From: Grimontia marina | Lineage (GTDB): Bacteria > Pseudomonadota > Gammaproteobacteria > Enterobacterales > Vibrionaceae | Assembly (NCBI RefSeq): GCF_900060185.1 | Contig: NZ_FIZY01000019.1 | Span: 26,908 to 90,907, forward strand | DNA: 64,000 nucleotides | Direction: 5' to 3' | Shown: one piece after another, positions 46,188 to 54,384 of the stretch | Position numbering within the stretch: the first letter of the stretch is position 1 | Layout of the letters: each line of letters opens with the position of its first letter | Position numbers and translations under genes: made by a program | The notes under the pieces: generated by a model | The model's input: only the letters and a program-made list of their open reading frames with translations | Databases searched by the model: none | Told to the model about the DNA's origin: nothing

Positions 46188-48188
46188 TTACTTCTCAGAA
46201 GGGGTTTCTGCATTGCGGATTGTCAGCGCTGGATTATGGGCAAAGAAGTTGTGTGGCATGATGTGTACCGTTTTCCACTCCGTGGACATCACAGGCCAAT
46301 CCTCCATTCTTGGGATGTGATGAAAGCCAGCCGTAAACCAAGTAACGATATCTGCATTCATCAGGGAGCGGTCTTCTTTCACCCACTCTGCCAACGTGTC
46401 CGAGCCATCACTTTGCACAGCATATTTGCCTCCGGCGTAGCGCTGGTCCGGATCATAAACCGTGTTCCAAACGGCATATTGGATGTAGGCATTTCGCCTC
46501 ATCGGCGGATCATTTTCAAAATCGAATGGCCCATAAGCCACCGAACCATGGTGTAGCATGTAGCCTGGTTTATGCCCCAGATACCCGTCGCGTTTTGCAT
46601 TACTGATATGCAAGTATCTTGGCTTAGCTGTTGAGGTTTTGTATCTCGCATCCAGCTCAGAGTCGAGCATGGTGTGTTTCACTTCCCACATTGAGCGTCG
46701 CGGAACAGCAGGATCAACAGAGGCAGGAACAATATCCATAGTTGCCGCATGGTTCACTGGTTGATCGATATCGAAGTCAATCCGGAAATTGAAGTAATGA
46801 TCATGATTCGCCGCGACTAAATTTGGGGCAATCAGGGTACCGTAGCGGGTATCTTCCTTGTAGGTTTCGCTGTTAGTGTTCACCGAAGCTACCCCTTTCA
46901 CCGCATCAAGACCGGATGCACCGACTTTGACATACAGTTGGCCATCTTGCTTCAGACGGTAATCAATCAGGTAGTCGTAGTTACCCACTTCAGATGCAGT
47001 GCGAATCACCAATTCCGTTTCAGGACGCCCTTCGGCAGGGACAAACTTATCTGGACCTTGCTCAAAGACTTCGTAATGACGCCATGCAGGATCGCCAATA
47101 TTGCGCTCAAAAATACAAATCGCGTTAGGAATTTCGAGTGGATTACCTTGGTCATCCGCAATCATTGCGGGTAAGAAAGTCGCATAAACCGGGCAATCAA
47201 TGCCAGCCTCAAGTGGTGTCATAAACAGCCCAAACCCGTACTCACCGCTGTCCATATAGGTACGCCAGTACCAGCCTTCTGTCGGGTCCATATAGGGTAC
47301 AAACACTTCTGACAAATGCGCTTGATAGATAATGGGCCGCCACATGCCTTGGTCGTTCACGTCGATATTCGACACCACGAGACCCGCGCGTTTCTCGGTA
47401 CGGAAATTCAAACGCCAGATGTCCCATTCAAGATGACTGCCATCGAGAGTGTAGTTCGGTTTACCCGTCTGAGTCACAACCGCCGGATTCGTTTTGGGTC
47501 TCAGTGGAACCCTTTTCGCCACTTCTTCCTCGGTGTAACCCCAGTCGTCAGCGGGAAGCGGCACTGCGCCAGTATCAATGATTTCTACGACTTCTTTTTT
47601 GCCAATGTCATAGGTGGCAAATAAGCCCTCAATAGGCTTCGCGTAATAATTTGACCCTGTAGGGAGGACATAACATGGCACCTTCATCAGGCGCGAATTT
47701 TCAAAGGCTTCTGTGAAGAAATTACCTGCGGTTAGAGGAAGACAAAAGACATCGTCAGGTTTCAAGCCACGTTTGGCTAACCCTTTTTCCATGTCTGGAT
47801 GGGAAGTCGCGCCGGTCAATGCACCAATAAACTCTTCAAACAGGATCATGGGTTGACCGCTGCCCTTGATAAGTTGATTAGACTCTACTTTCTTCTGAGT
47901 GATGTTCACCACCGCTTCATAAAAACCCTCAGGTCCCGTCATCACCACTGTGGCACGTCTATCCAACGGTTGGCCTTTTTTCCACGCCAGAACTTTCTCT
48001 TTTGGCGGCTCTTTTAAATCAATGAGAGGAAACAGCGTACTCTCGTCGGCCAGATTGGAACCACGTAAAATGCTTTGTATTGATTTATATTCTTTGGCCG
48101 TCAGACCATCCAGCGGGTGGGCACTCAATGGCGTCGATAGCAACGCCACTAAAGCAAGAGGTAGAAAAACAATCCTTTTTAGCGCCAT
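46188..48188 (-). CDS. Copper amine oxidase (TPQ quinoprotein), periplasmic
   Basis: 666 residues, ATG 48188 with GGAAGGAG upstream. A signal peptide ends near LSAHP (residue 24). The active-site residues can all be seen: Tyr404 in N-Y-D (precursor of topaquinone), catalytic base Asp313 (YMDSGEYG), and copper ligands His462, His464 (NHDHYF) and His624 (HHIPRMEDWPVM). It oxidises primary amines to aldehydes with release of ammonia and hydrogen peroxide. It lacks the extra N-terminal domain of E. coli TynA. Upstream lies the acetylpolyamine deacetylase-like gene on the same strand; an aldehyde dehydrogenase lies further right. Confidence 0.94.
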   Translation of the reverse strand: MALKRIVFLPLALVALLSTPLSAHPLDGLTAKEYKSIQSILRGSNLADESTLFPLIDLKEPPKEKVLAWKKGQPLDRRATVVMTGPEGFYEAVVNITQKKVESNQLIKGSGQPMILFEEFIGALTGATSHPDMEKGLAKRGLKPDDVFCLPLTAGNFFTEAFENSRLMKVPCYVLPTGSNYYAKPIEGLFATYDIGKKEVVEIIDTGAVPLPADDWGYTEEEVAKRVPLRPKTNPAVVTQTGKPNYTLDGSHLEWDIWRLNFRTEKRAGLVVSNIDVNDQGMWRPIIYQAHLSEVFVPYMDPTEGWYWRTYMDSGEYGFGLFMTPLEAGIDCPVYATFLPAMIADDQGNPLEIPNAICIFERNIGDPAWRHYEVFEQGPDKFVPAEGRPETELVIRTASEVGNYDYLIDYRLKQDGQLYVKVGASGLDAVKGVASVNTNSETYKEDTRYGTLIAPNLVAANHDHYFNFRIDFDIDQPVNHAATMDIVPASVDPAVPRRSMWEVKHTMLDSELDARYKTSTAKPRYLHISNAKRDGYLGHKPGYMLHHGSVAYGPFDFENDPPMRRNAYIQYAVWNTVYDPDQRYAGGKYAVQSDGSDTLAEWVKEDRSLMNADIVTWFTAGFHHIPRMEDWPVMSTEWKTVHIMPHNFFAHNPALTIRNAETPSEK

Positions 48189-48301
48189 CTCTTATCTCCT
48201 TCCTTTCATTTTTTCACTTTCAGCTTGCCTTTACCTTATAGGCTGAAGGGTTTCTATTCTTGGTAATTGGCGTCAGACCCATTGGAGGTCAACGACAGGA
48301 G

Positions 48302-48329
48302 GACAGCGGATTGCAGACAATCCGCTGTC
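48302..48329. repeat. Perfect 12-bp hairpin between deacetylase and amine oxidase genes
   Basis: GACAGCGGATTG (48302-48313) pairs with its complement (48318-48329) around a CAGA loop. It follows the deacetylase stop by about seven bases on the minus strand. No T-run follows, so it may be a Rho-type terminator, an attenuator, or a structure protecting the 3' end of the upstream message. Confidence 0.7.
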
Positions 48330-48335
48330 GGGAAG

Positions 48336-49442
48336 TTACTTTTTCAGTAATGGAGCGGACTCGGCGACCAAAGCAATTAATGCTGCTTGATGGGGTTGGC
48401 ATTCCTGACCACCCATTCCTCCAACAATCGGTAAGAAGGGGTCTTCAAGCTCTGTTTTCAAGCCACTTAACGCCTCCATGACTGCCAGACCACAGTAAGG
48501 CACATAGGCTGTGGAGTAACCGCCTTCATGGATACATATCAAGTGACCGTGACAAAGTTTCTCCGCGGCATCCACCAAAGACTCGGTCATGTATCTGTAG
48601 GTTTCGCTCGTCGCCATATTGCGGCCAAGCGGGTCAATCGCACTGCCATCAAAACCGGATGACACAATGATCAAGTCAGGTTGATAAGCTTCCAGTGCAG
48701 GAAGTACAACATCTTCAAAGGCCTTGCGATAAGCCCCATCACCAGAGCCCGGAGGTAAAGGAACGTTGATGTTGTAGCCTTCACCCTCACCCTCACCGCG
48801 TTCTTCCAATGCACCGGACATGGGTGGGTAAAAGTTATCCTGATGTATGGAGATCGTGAGTACACCAGAGTTTTGATAGAAAGCACCTTGCTGGCTATTT
48901 CCATGGTGAACATCCCAGTCAACGATTGCTATACGCTCCATACCATGGACATCCAAGGCGTAATTCGCCGTGATAACGCCATTGCCAAAAATACAAAACC
49001 CGCGTCCCATTTCAGATTCAGCATGATGACCGGGCGGACGCACTAAGCAATACGCATTGTCGACCTGACCTTCCATCATCCTGTCCACCGCCTCTAAACA
49101 ACCTCCCAAGCTCATCAGGGCTATTTCATAACTACCTGGACCAAAGGGAGTAAGCTCGCCAGCATCACCGCCATTGGCATCACTCATTTCGCGAATGCTA
49201 TCGATGTAGGCTTGAGTGTGAAAACTTAGCAAGTCGTTATTACTAGCTAGTCGCGGGGGAATAGTGGTTAGAGAATCAGCAAGGCCTGCCACATTCAGAA
49301 GATTAAGCAAGCGTCGCTTCGTTTCCGCATTCTCCGCATGCTTATCGGGTTGAATAGTGAGTCCAGGTGGCAGAAAAGCAGCGGCTTCTCCGGTGTTATG
49401 CCAGAAGTAGAGTTCGTGTGTCACCAATCCAGTCTTTCTCAT
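48336..49442 (-). CDS. Histone deacetylase family enzyme, acetylpolyamine amidohydrolase-like
   Basis: 368 residues; ATG 49442 with AGGAGG upstream. The deacetylase fold motifs are intact: RPPGHHAE (His139, His140), zinc ligands Asp177 and His179 in VDWDVHHGN and Asp265 in GFDG, and the catalytic Tyr309 in EGGYS. Bacterial members of this class remove acetyl groups from acetylpolyamines or other small acylamides. It precedes the copper amine oxidase on the same strand, so deacetylation followed by amine oxidation is a sensible pathway; that link is inferred. Confidence 0.9.
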   Translation of the reverse strand: MRKTGLVTHELYFWHNTGEAAAFLPPGLTIQPDKHAENAETKRRLLNLLNVAGLADSLTTIPPRLASNNDLLSFHTQAYIDSIREMSDANGGDAGELTPFGPGSYEIALMSLGGCLEAVDRMMEGQVDNAYCLVRPPGHHAESEMGRGFCIFGNGVITANYALDVHGMERIAIVDWDVHHGNSQQGAFYQNSGVLTISIHQDNFYPPMSGALEERGEGEGEGYNINVPLPPGSGDGAYRKAFEDVVLPALEAYQPDLIIVSSGFDGSAIDPLGRNMATSETYRYMTESLVDAAEKLCHGHLICIHEGGYSTAYVPYCGLAVMEALSGLKTELEDPFLPIVGGMGGQECQPHQAALIALVAESAPLLKK

Positions 49443-49577
49443 CTTGCTCCTCCTTGGATAACCTGATCAGTCATTTGAATCAGGTGATTAACCAACAAGC
49501 TAGGAGCTAGAAGCAGAACCTTGAATGATGCAAATGCATTGTTTTACATTTTTTCAGAGGATTTCCTTGATGGTGTA

Positions 49578-50597
49578 TCAAATAAGGGAACGGTATTTTT
49601 CCACCAACTCAACTTTGTTTCGGATGCCAAGTTTCAGGTATATGGACTGCAGGTGATTGCGCACCGTCGTGGGTGCCCGGTTAATCTCCTGGGCAATTTC
49701 CATATAGGTTTTCCCTTTTGCAAACAGCTCGGCAACCTGTGCTTCCCTTTCGGTCAATTCAGATAGCAAAGATGAAGGGTAAGCCCGCAAAAACCAGTAA
49801 CTGTCTATCGATTCAAATGTCAGGGTGAAATGTCTTCCTTTCCATGACGAGATATTCCCAAGCACACTTTCTTGAATCTCTTCCGGTAAAACGCATCCAT
49901 CCCAGTCTGGGTAGTCTCGTTTGAGCAGTTCAATAAAGCCAATCGACGGTGTATTCAGCATAAACCCACTGTCAAACATCGCTGCTTCCAACACGCTGTT
50001 TGCCTGCGCACTTTGGTTGGTCAACACCGAGAATTCAAGGCAGTGATTGAGGCTAAGTACAATGTGGGGCATGACAAGGCGAAGGCAATTTCCGTCTTGT
50101 GGTTCAAACGCTGCAACTTCCCTATTTCGATACAGCGAGAGAAAATCCACCAGCAAACTCTCTCCCATGTTCCCTTTCGCATCCAGCAAGAGTTCAGGAT
50201 CGACTTTCATGAACGAGAGCACTTGGTGAATGTCGTGCTGCCAAAGAAAATCACACAATGCCCCGCTCATTGTTTCGAGCTGAACCTCTGACATAAAAGG
50301 CTTGGTGGCATCGTTGTAGAGACTTTCTGCAATGGTGTCGCAGTCAGCAATTTTCTGCCATTGCTCAAAGTAATCTTCTGGTAATTGAAACAGTGAATTG
50401 CCGTGTACTTCAGGCGTATCAGAGAGATCGGGAAAAAGAGCGCGTCCCCACCATGCGCTGTCAAAATGAATAAGCTGACGAAGCTGCGTAATGGTCCATT
50501 GCTTGAAATCACCAGGCTGCATATGGCTGGATGCCTGATAAAGCAGTGCGACAAACTGCAATATATCTTCGGTCGTTGAAACGCTTTTACCCTTCAT
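49578..50597 (-). CDS. LuxR-family transcriptional regulator
   Basis: 339 residues. The C-terminal HTH is clear (LTEREAQVAELFAKGKTYME, then IAQEINRAPTTVRNHLQSIY). The N-terminal 260 residues do not show a receiver domain or an acyl-homoserine-lactone binding signature that I recognise, so it is probably a ligand-responsive orphan. It is on the same strand as, and just upstream of, the deacetylase and amine oxidase genes, which makes these its most likely targets. Confidence 0.88.
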   Translation of the reverse strand: MKGKSVSTTEDILQFVALLYQASSHMQPGDFKQWTITQLRQLIHFDSAWWGRALFPDLSDTPEVHGNSLFQLPEDYFEQWQKIADCDTIAESLYNDATKPFMSEVQLETMSGALCDFLWQHDIHQVLSFMKVDPELLLDAKGNMGESLLVDFLSLYRNREVAAFEPQDGNCLRLVMPHIVLSLNHCLEFSVLTNQSAQANSVLEAAMFDSGFMLNTPSIGFIELLKRDYPDWDGCVLPEEIQESVLGNISSWKGRHFTLTFESIDSYWFLRAYPSSLLSELTEREAQVAELFAKGKTYMEIAQEINRAPTTVRNHLQSIYLKLGIRNKVELVEKYRSLI

Positions 50598-50723
50598 CAG
50601 CCGTTACTCCATGGCCATTCGATTCGCTTTAAAAGCTTATATCCAAACCAACGGATTATGTAGGAAGCGGCAGAAGGTGGAGAGTTAACAAGTCAGGATA
50701 AGCAGGACTAGAGTCTGCTGACC

Positions 50724-51182
50724 CTAGCCTTTCATTTGCTCCAATCGGGCATCCAACTTTTCCATCACACGAAGGAAGTCGCGGTACTCAACGGTATCAA
50801 GTACATCAATAAGCTCAGCTTCCCAATCCAGCGCTTTGGGAGCGATTTTCGCATAGAGATCACGGCCTGACTCACTGAGCGAAAGGAATGACGCACGGTT
50901 GTCTGTGCTGTCTTTTACCTTCAGCAAAAGGCCTTTTTCTTCAAGCAGTTTGACCGCGCGGGAGACCCGGGATTTATCCATAAAAGTGAGATCACCGATG
51001 TCTTTGGCGTTCAGTTTTTCGTGCTCAGCCAACCGAGCAAGAATCCGCCATTCGGGAATAGAAACATCAAACTCTTCCCGATAGATTTTCGAGCAGGCGT
51101 TACTGATACCATCAGCCAAATTCACCATCCGATAAGGAAGAAATTGGTTGAGCATTAATGTGCGATGTTTTTTCTGTGTCAT
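50724..51182 (-). CDS. MarR-family transcriptional regulator
   Basis: 152 residues with a winged HTH (FDVSIPEWRILARLAEHEKL, then DIGDLTFMDKSRVSRAVKLL and the wing KVKDSTDNRASFLSLSESG). It starts two bases after the metallo-beta-lactamase-fold gene on the same strand, so it is cotranscribed with it. Three related palindromes in the divergent promoter region upstream (52191-52430) are the likely operators, making this an autoregulated local repressor. The effector is probably the aromatic substrate or product of the neighbouring monooxygenase. Confidence 0.9.
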   Translation of the reverse strand: MTQKKHRTLMLNQFLPYRMVNLADGISNACSKIYREEFDVSIPEWRILARLAEHEKLNAKDIGDLTFMDKSRVSRAVKLLEEKGLLLKVKDSTDNRASFLSLSESGRDLYAKIAPKALDWEAELIDVLDTVEYRDFLRVMEKLDARLEQMKG

Positions 51183-51184
51183 TC

Positions 51185-52147
51185 CTAATCCTGTAAAGCG
51201 TCCCAGACTTCCCTATCTTTCTCTGCGGTCCAGATCTCGGGCCAGTCCTTACCTTCAAATTCGTCCCATAATCGTTTTACATCAAACGGTAAGCAATGCT
51301 CAAATATCGGCCATGCGCCAAACTTAGGAGCGAGCAATGTGTGGGTTTCCTCGAATGCTTCTTTCAGGGTTCCACCGCGCTTATGCACTGCTCCGACGGT
51401 GTCCAACATACCCGTTAAGAAGCCGCGGGTTTGCTCAATCGCAGCATTGACAGCATCGTTACCCCGTGCCACCGCGCCACGCCCTCCGACTAATATATCA
51501 GCTTGATATGACTTCACTTTATCCAGAGTTTGAGATGACCAGTCAAAGTGGAAGGCATCCCCAGTGTAAAGTGCTGCCTGGGCCTCAACCAAGTCCCCTG
51601 CAAACAGTATTTTTTGCTTAGGCAACCAAGCAACAATGTCTCCTGCAGTATGCCCTCGGCCACAATGTTCAAGTATCAAGCTTCCGCGATCACCACCGAG
51701 CGGGATTTCAATGCGGCTGTCAAATACAACGTCCGGGTGCGTTAAACCCGGAATGCCCTCAGGTTCTCTGAACAAGCGCGGCATACGCCCGAATTCACTT
51801 TCCCAATCCTGCTGGCCACGTTCTTCAATAAGCATTTTCGTGCTTTCGTGCGCAATGATGGTTTCCGCGTTAAAAGCTGATGCACCTAATACCCTCACCG
51901 CATGGTAATGAGACAAGACCAAGTATTTCACGGGCTTGTCCGTATGCTCTCTCAGCATCGTCAGCCAGTCCTGAGCAGCTTTGGGTGTGGCTCTTGCTTC
52001 AAAGGCGATAATGAAATCTTCTGCTTCTATCGCGCCTACATTGGGATCACCCTCTGCCGTTAACGCGTAAACGCCTTCGGCTAATACCTCAAGTGTTTCC
52101 TGTTTTTCACCTAAATCGGCGGATGATGCGAATGGTTTCGTTGCCAT
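51185..52147 (-). CDS. Metallo-beta-lactamase-fold hydrolase with one degenerate metal site
   Basis: 320 residues. The fold is recognisable from the glyoxalase-II-like motifs. The usual H-x-H-x-D-H is H80-Y-H82-A-V84-R85: His80 and His82 remain but Asp84 and His85 are replaced by Val and Arg. His166 (GRGHTAGD) and Asp185 (LFAGD) are kept, while the last His is Arg223 (GGRG). Zn1 could thus form but Zn2 not. It is divergent from an FAD monooxygenase, in an operon with a MarR regulator. From memory, the HYHAVRVLGAS motif recurs in relatives, so this is likely a true subfamily. The reaction is unknown; a ring-cleavage-product or ester hydrolase is possible. Confidence 0.82.
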   Translation of the reverse strand: MATKPFASSADLGEKQETLEVLAEGVYALTAEGDPNVGAIEAEDFIIAFEARATPKAAQDWLTMLREHTDKPVKYLVLSHYHAVRVLGASAFNAETIIAHESTKMLIEERGQQDWESEFGRMPRLFREPEGIPGLTHPDVVFDSRIEIPLGGDRGSLILEHCGRGHTAGDIVAWLPKQKILFAGDLVEAQAALYTGDAFHFDWSSQTLDKVKSYQADILVGGRGAVARGNDAVNAAIEQTRGFLTGMLDTVGAVHKRGGTLKEAFEETHTLLAPKFGAWPIFEHCLPFDVKRLWDEFEGKDWPEIWTAEKDREVWDALQD

Positions 52148-52190
52148 GTTGGTTCCTTTAGCATGATTGACTTCCTAAAACCAAGATAGC

Positions 52191-52210
52191 AAATACTCTC
52201 ATGCGAGATT
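52191..52210. promoter_or_regulatory. Operator-like palindrome O1 (MarR site candidate)
   Basis: The sequence TCTCATGCGAGA lies 40-60 bases upstream of the hydrolase start. Its complement, read with flanks, matches O3 at 16 of 19 positions (core GCATGAGAG-N-ATT). Conservation of the same core on both sides of the divergent region supports a common regulator. Confidence 0.65.
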
Positions 52211-52251
52211 TATAAATATCCATCATCATATCAAACATAAGACACTAAGGT

Positions 52252-52271
52252 TCTCACATATCAATGTGAGA
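52252..52271. promoter_or_regulatory. Operator-like palindrome O2
   Basis: A perfect inverted repeat: TCTCACAT, four-base spacer ATCA, ATGTGAGA. It shares the TGAGA half-site end with O1 and O3 and lies between them. It fits the size of MarR-dimer operators. Confidence 0.65.
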
Positions 52272-52410
52272 GATAAAAACACAATATTTAATCTTTAATT
52301 TACAATGCATTAATAGTTTAAAACAAAGCAGGCTTATTAATAAAGAGCTAGATCCTCCCAAAATTGAAACAACATTTTCTTGATTCTATCGTTTAATCGC
52401 CTCTAAATTT

Positions 52411-52430
52411 ACTCTTGCATGAGAGCATTT
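52411..52430. promoter_or_regulatory. Operator-like palindrome O3
   Basis: CTCTTGCATGAGAG sits 15-35 bases before the monooxygenase ATG at 52445, overlapping the expected promoter end or leader. It shares the GCATGAGAG-N-ATT core with the complement of O1. Binding here would block transcription of the monooxygenase gene. Confidence 0.65.
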
Positions 52431-52444
52431 GTAGATGGATTTTT

Positions 52445-54115
52445 ATGTTATCAACTTATACCAATCCGGTTTATTCCTATTCGAGGAGTAAAGACCAACA
52501 CTCAGGCACAGTGACCCATCACAAGGTCGTGATTATCGGTGGCGGGCCAGCGGGCTTATCCATGGCTATTGATCTTGCAAAGCAAGGCGTCGAGTCCGTC
52601 ATACTCGATGACAACAACACTGTCAGCGTAGGGTCGCGGGCCATTTGCTTCGCCAAACGAACGCTCGAAATCATGAATCGGTATGGTTGCGCAGAGCGGA
52701 TGGTTTCAAAAGGCATCACATGGAAACGAGGCAAGGTTTTTTTTGGTGACGAAAAGGTCTATGAGTTCGACCTACTACCTGAAAAACACCATAAGCTCCC
52801 AGCCTTTATCAACCTTCAACAATATTACTTTGAGGAATATCTGGTCGATGTGATTGAGACGCTATCGGAGGTCGATCTTCGCTGGAAAAACAACGTTCAG
52901 GTTGTTGATGCGCAAACAGACATCAACCTGCTAACCGTCGACACACCCGACGGCACTTATCAGATTTCCTGTGATTATCTTATTGTTGCGGACGGCGCAA
53001 ACAGCCCTATTCGCACCAAGCTGGGTTTGGAAAGTAAAGGACAGGTTTTTCAGGACAGATTCCTGATCGCTGATGTGGTCATGAAAGCCGATTTTCCTAC
53101 TGAGCGCTGGTTTTGGTTTGAACCACCCTTCCACCCTGAGCAGTCCGCATTATTACATCGTCAGGCCGACAACGTTTGGCGCATCGACCTGCAGCTCGGG
53201 TGGGATGCAGACCCCGAATGGGAAAAAAGGGAAGAGAACATTCGTCCCCGTATCGAAGCCATGTTGGGGCCAGACAAACACTTCGACCTGGAGTGGGCTA
53301 GTGTGTATACCTTCCAGTGTCGGAAGATGGATGACTTCATCCATAAACGGGTGATTTTTGTCGGTGATGCAGCACATCAAGTCAGCCCTTTTGGTGCACG
53401 CGGCGCAAACGGTGCAGTCCAATCTGTTGAAAATTTAGCTTGGAAGCTATGCCGGGTACTGAACCAAACGGCCTCTCCATTGTTGCTTCGTACCTATAAT
53501 GATGAGCGACAGTTCGCGGCAGAAGAAAACATCCTGAATTCGACCCGCGCGACCGACTTCATCACCCCCAAAAGTACCATGAGCAAGGTGCTGAGGAATG
53601 CGACACTGGAACTGGCAAAAAACTACCCTTTTGCGCGTCCACTGATTAACAGCGGCAGATTATCGACACCCTGCACATACCGCAATTCAACGTTAAATAC
53701 GCCTGACAGGGACACGTTCAATAATGTGTTGATTCCGGGTAGTCCTATTCTGGATGCGCCTGTAAACCAACATGAAATGGCTTCCTGGCTGCTCAATTGG
53801 GTGGGCAATCATTTCGTAATCATGATTGCAGAAAGTAGTACAGAACAGGATAAGCTTCTGGCTGAACTGGCAAAGATAAGCGACTTGGAAGTACTGCTAA
53901 TCAGCCACGATCAGCAATCTGCAAACCTCCGAGGAATCACTCAACTGACAGACACACAGGGATTGCTCCACCAGAGATATGACTTATCTGAAGGTACGGC
54001 TTATCTCTTTCGCCCTGATCAAGTGATCACCGCACGCTGGCGACAGCCGGCAATTAACGACATAACAGAAGCCATGCAGCGCGCACTTGGTCACCAACTG
54101 GATGAAGCACAATGA
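52445..54115 (+). CDS. FAD-dependent aromatic monooxygenase (MhpA/PobA-type, group A)
   Basis: 556 residues from ATG 52445; a TTG at 52415 would lie inside operator O3 and is rejected. The dinucleotide-binding motif GGGPAG (32-37), the mid-motif ADGANSPIRTKLG (about 183-195), and GDAAHQVSPFGARGANG (about 307-323) are those of flavoprotein hydroxylases. A C-terminal thioredoxin-like domain (about 420-550) matches the MhpA group. It would hydroxylate an aromatic ring using NAD(P)H and oxygen. The last four bases overlap the DUF2783 gene (ATGA). The actual substrate is unknown. Confidence 0.9.
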   Translation: MLSTYTNPVYSYSRSKDQHSGTVTHHKVVIIGGGPAGLSMAIDLAKQGVESVILDDNNTVSVGSRAICFAKRTLEIMNRYGCAERMVSKGITWKRGKVFFGDEKVYEFDLLPEKHHKLPAFINLQQYYFEEYLVDVIETLSEVDLRWKNNVQVVDAQTDINLLTVDTPDGTYQISCDYLIVADGANSPIRTKLGLESKGQVFQDRFLIADVVMKADFPTERWFWFEPPFHPEQSALLHRQADNVWRIDLQLGWDADPEWEKREENIRPRIEAMLGPDKHFDLEWASVYTFQCRKMDDFIHKRVIFVGDAAHQVSPFGARGANGAVQSVENLAWKLCRVLNQTASPLLLRTYNDERQFAAEENILNSTRATDFITPKSTMSKVLRNATLELAKNYPFARPLINSGRLSTPCTYRNSTLNTPDRDTFNNVLIPGSPILDAPVNQHEMASWLLNWVGNHFVIMIAESSTEQDKLLAELAKISDLEVLLISHDQQSANLRGITQLTDTQGLLHQRYDLSEGTAYLFRPDQVITARWRQPAINDITEAMQRALGHQLDEAQ

Positions 54116-54297
54116 AATTGAATATCGAGCCGAATTTCACCGATGGAGATGCATTCTATGCAGCACTCGCCAACATTTATAACTCTCTTCCTCCAGAAGA
54201 GGTCATGACGGTAAACGCCAAGTTGGTGTTGCTTCTCGCCAACCATATCGGCGAACAAGAAATTCTGGAACAAGCCATCGTGGCTGCAAACCAATAA
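54112..54297 (+). CDS. DUF2783 small protein
   Basis: 61 residues. ATGA overlap with the monooxygenase gene indicates translational coupling. The sequence, ending in LNAKLVLLLANHIGEQEILEQAI-like helices (VNAKLVLLLANHIGEQEILE), matches the DUF2783 family, small proteins usually encoded beside FAD monooxygenases of this kind. It may be a subunit or chaperone of the enzyme. The function is not known. Confidence 0.82.
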   Translation: MKLNIEPNFTDGDAFYAALANIYNSLPPEEVMTVNAKLVLLLANHIGEQEILEQAIVAANQ

Positions 54298-54328
54298 CTC
54301 ACTCTGCCGGCTTATTTCAGATACGCCT

Positions 54329-54373
54329 TATACCCAAACAACCTGAGGAGAAAGATCAGGTTGTTTGGGTATA
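54329..54373. terminator. Long 18-bp hairpin between converging genes
   Basis: TATACCCAAACAACCTGA (54329-54346) pairs perfectly with 54356-54373 around a nine-base loop. It lies between the plus-strand DUF2783 gene and the minus-strand LuxR gene, which converge, so it probably ends both transcripts. The TATACCCAA end resembles the tips of ERIC-like intergenic repeats known from enterobacteria and vibrios; the link is from memory. Confidence 0.8.
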
Positions 54374-54384
54374 TCCCTCTCTCA

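Noticed and set aside
52415..52444. TTG start for the FAD monooxygenase
   Set aside because: It lies inside palindrome O3 and lacks a Shine-Dalgarno sequence.
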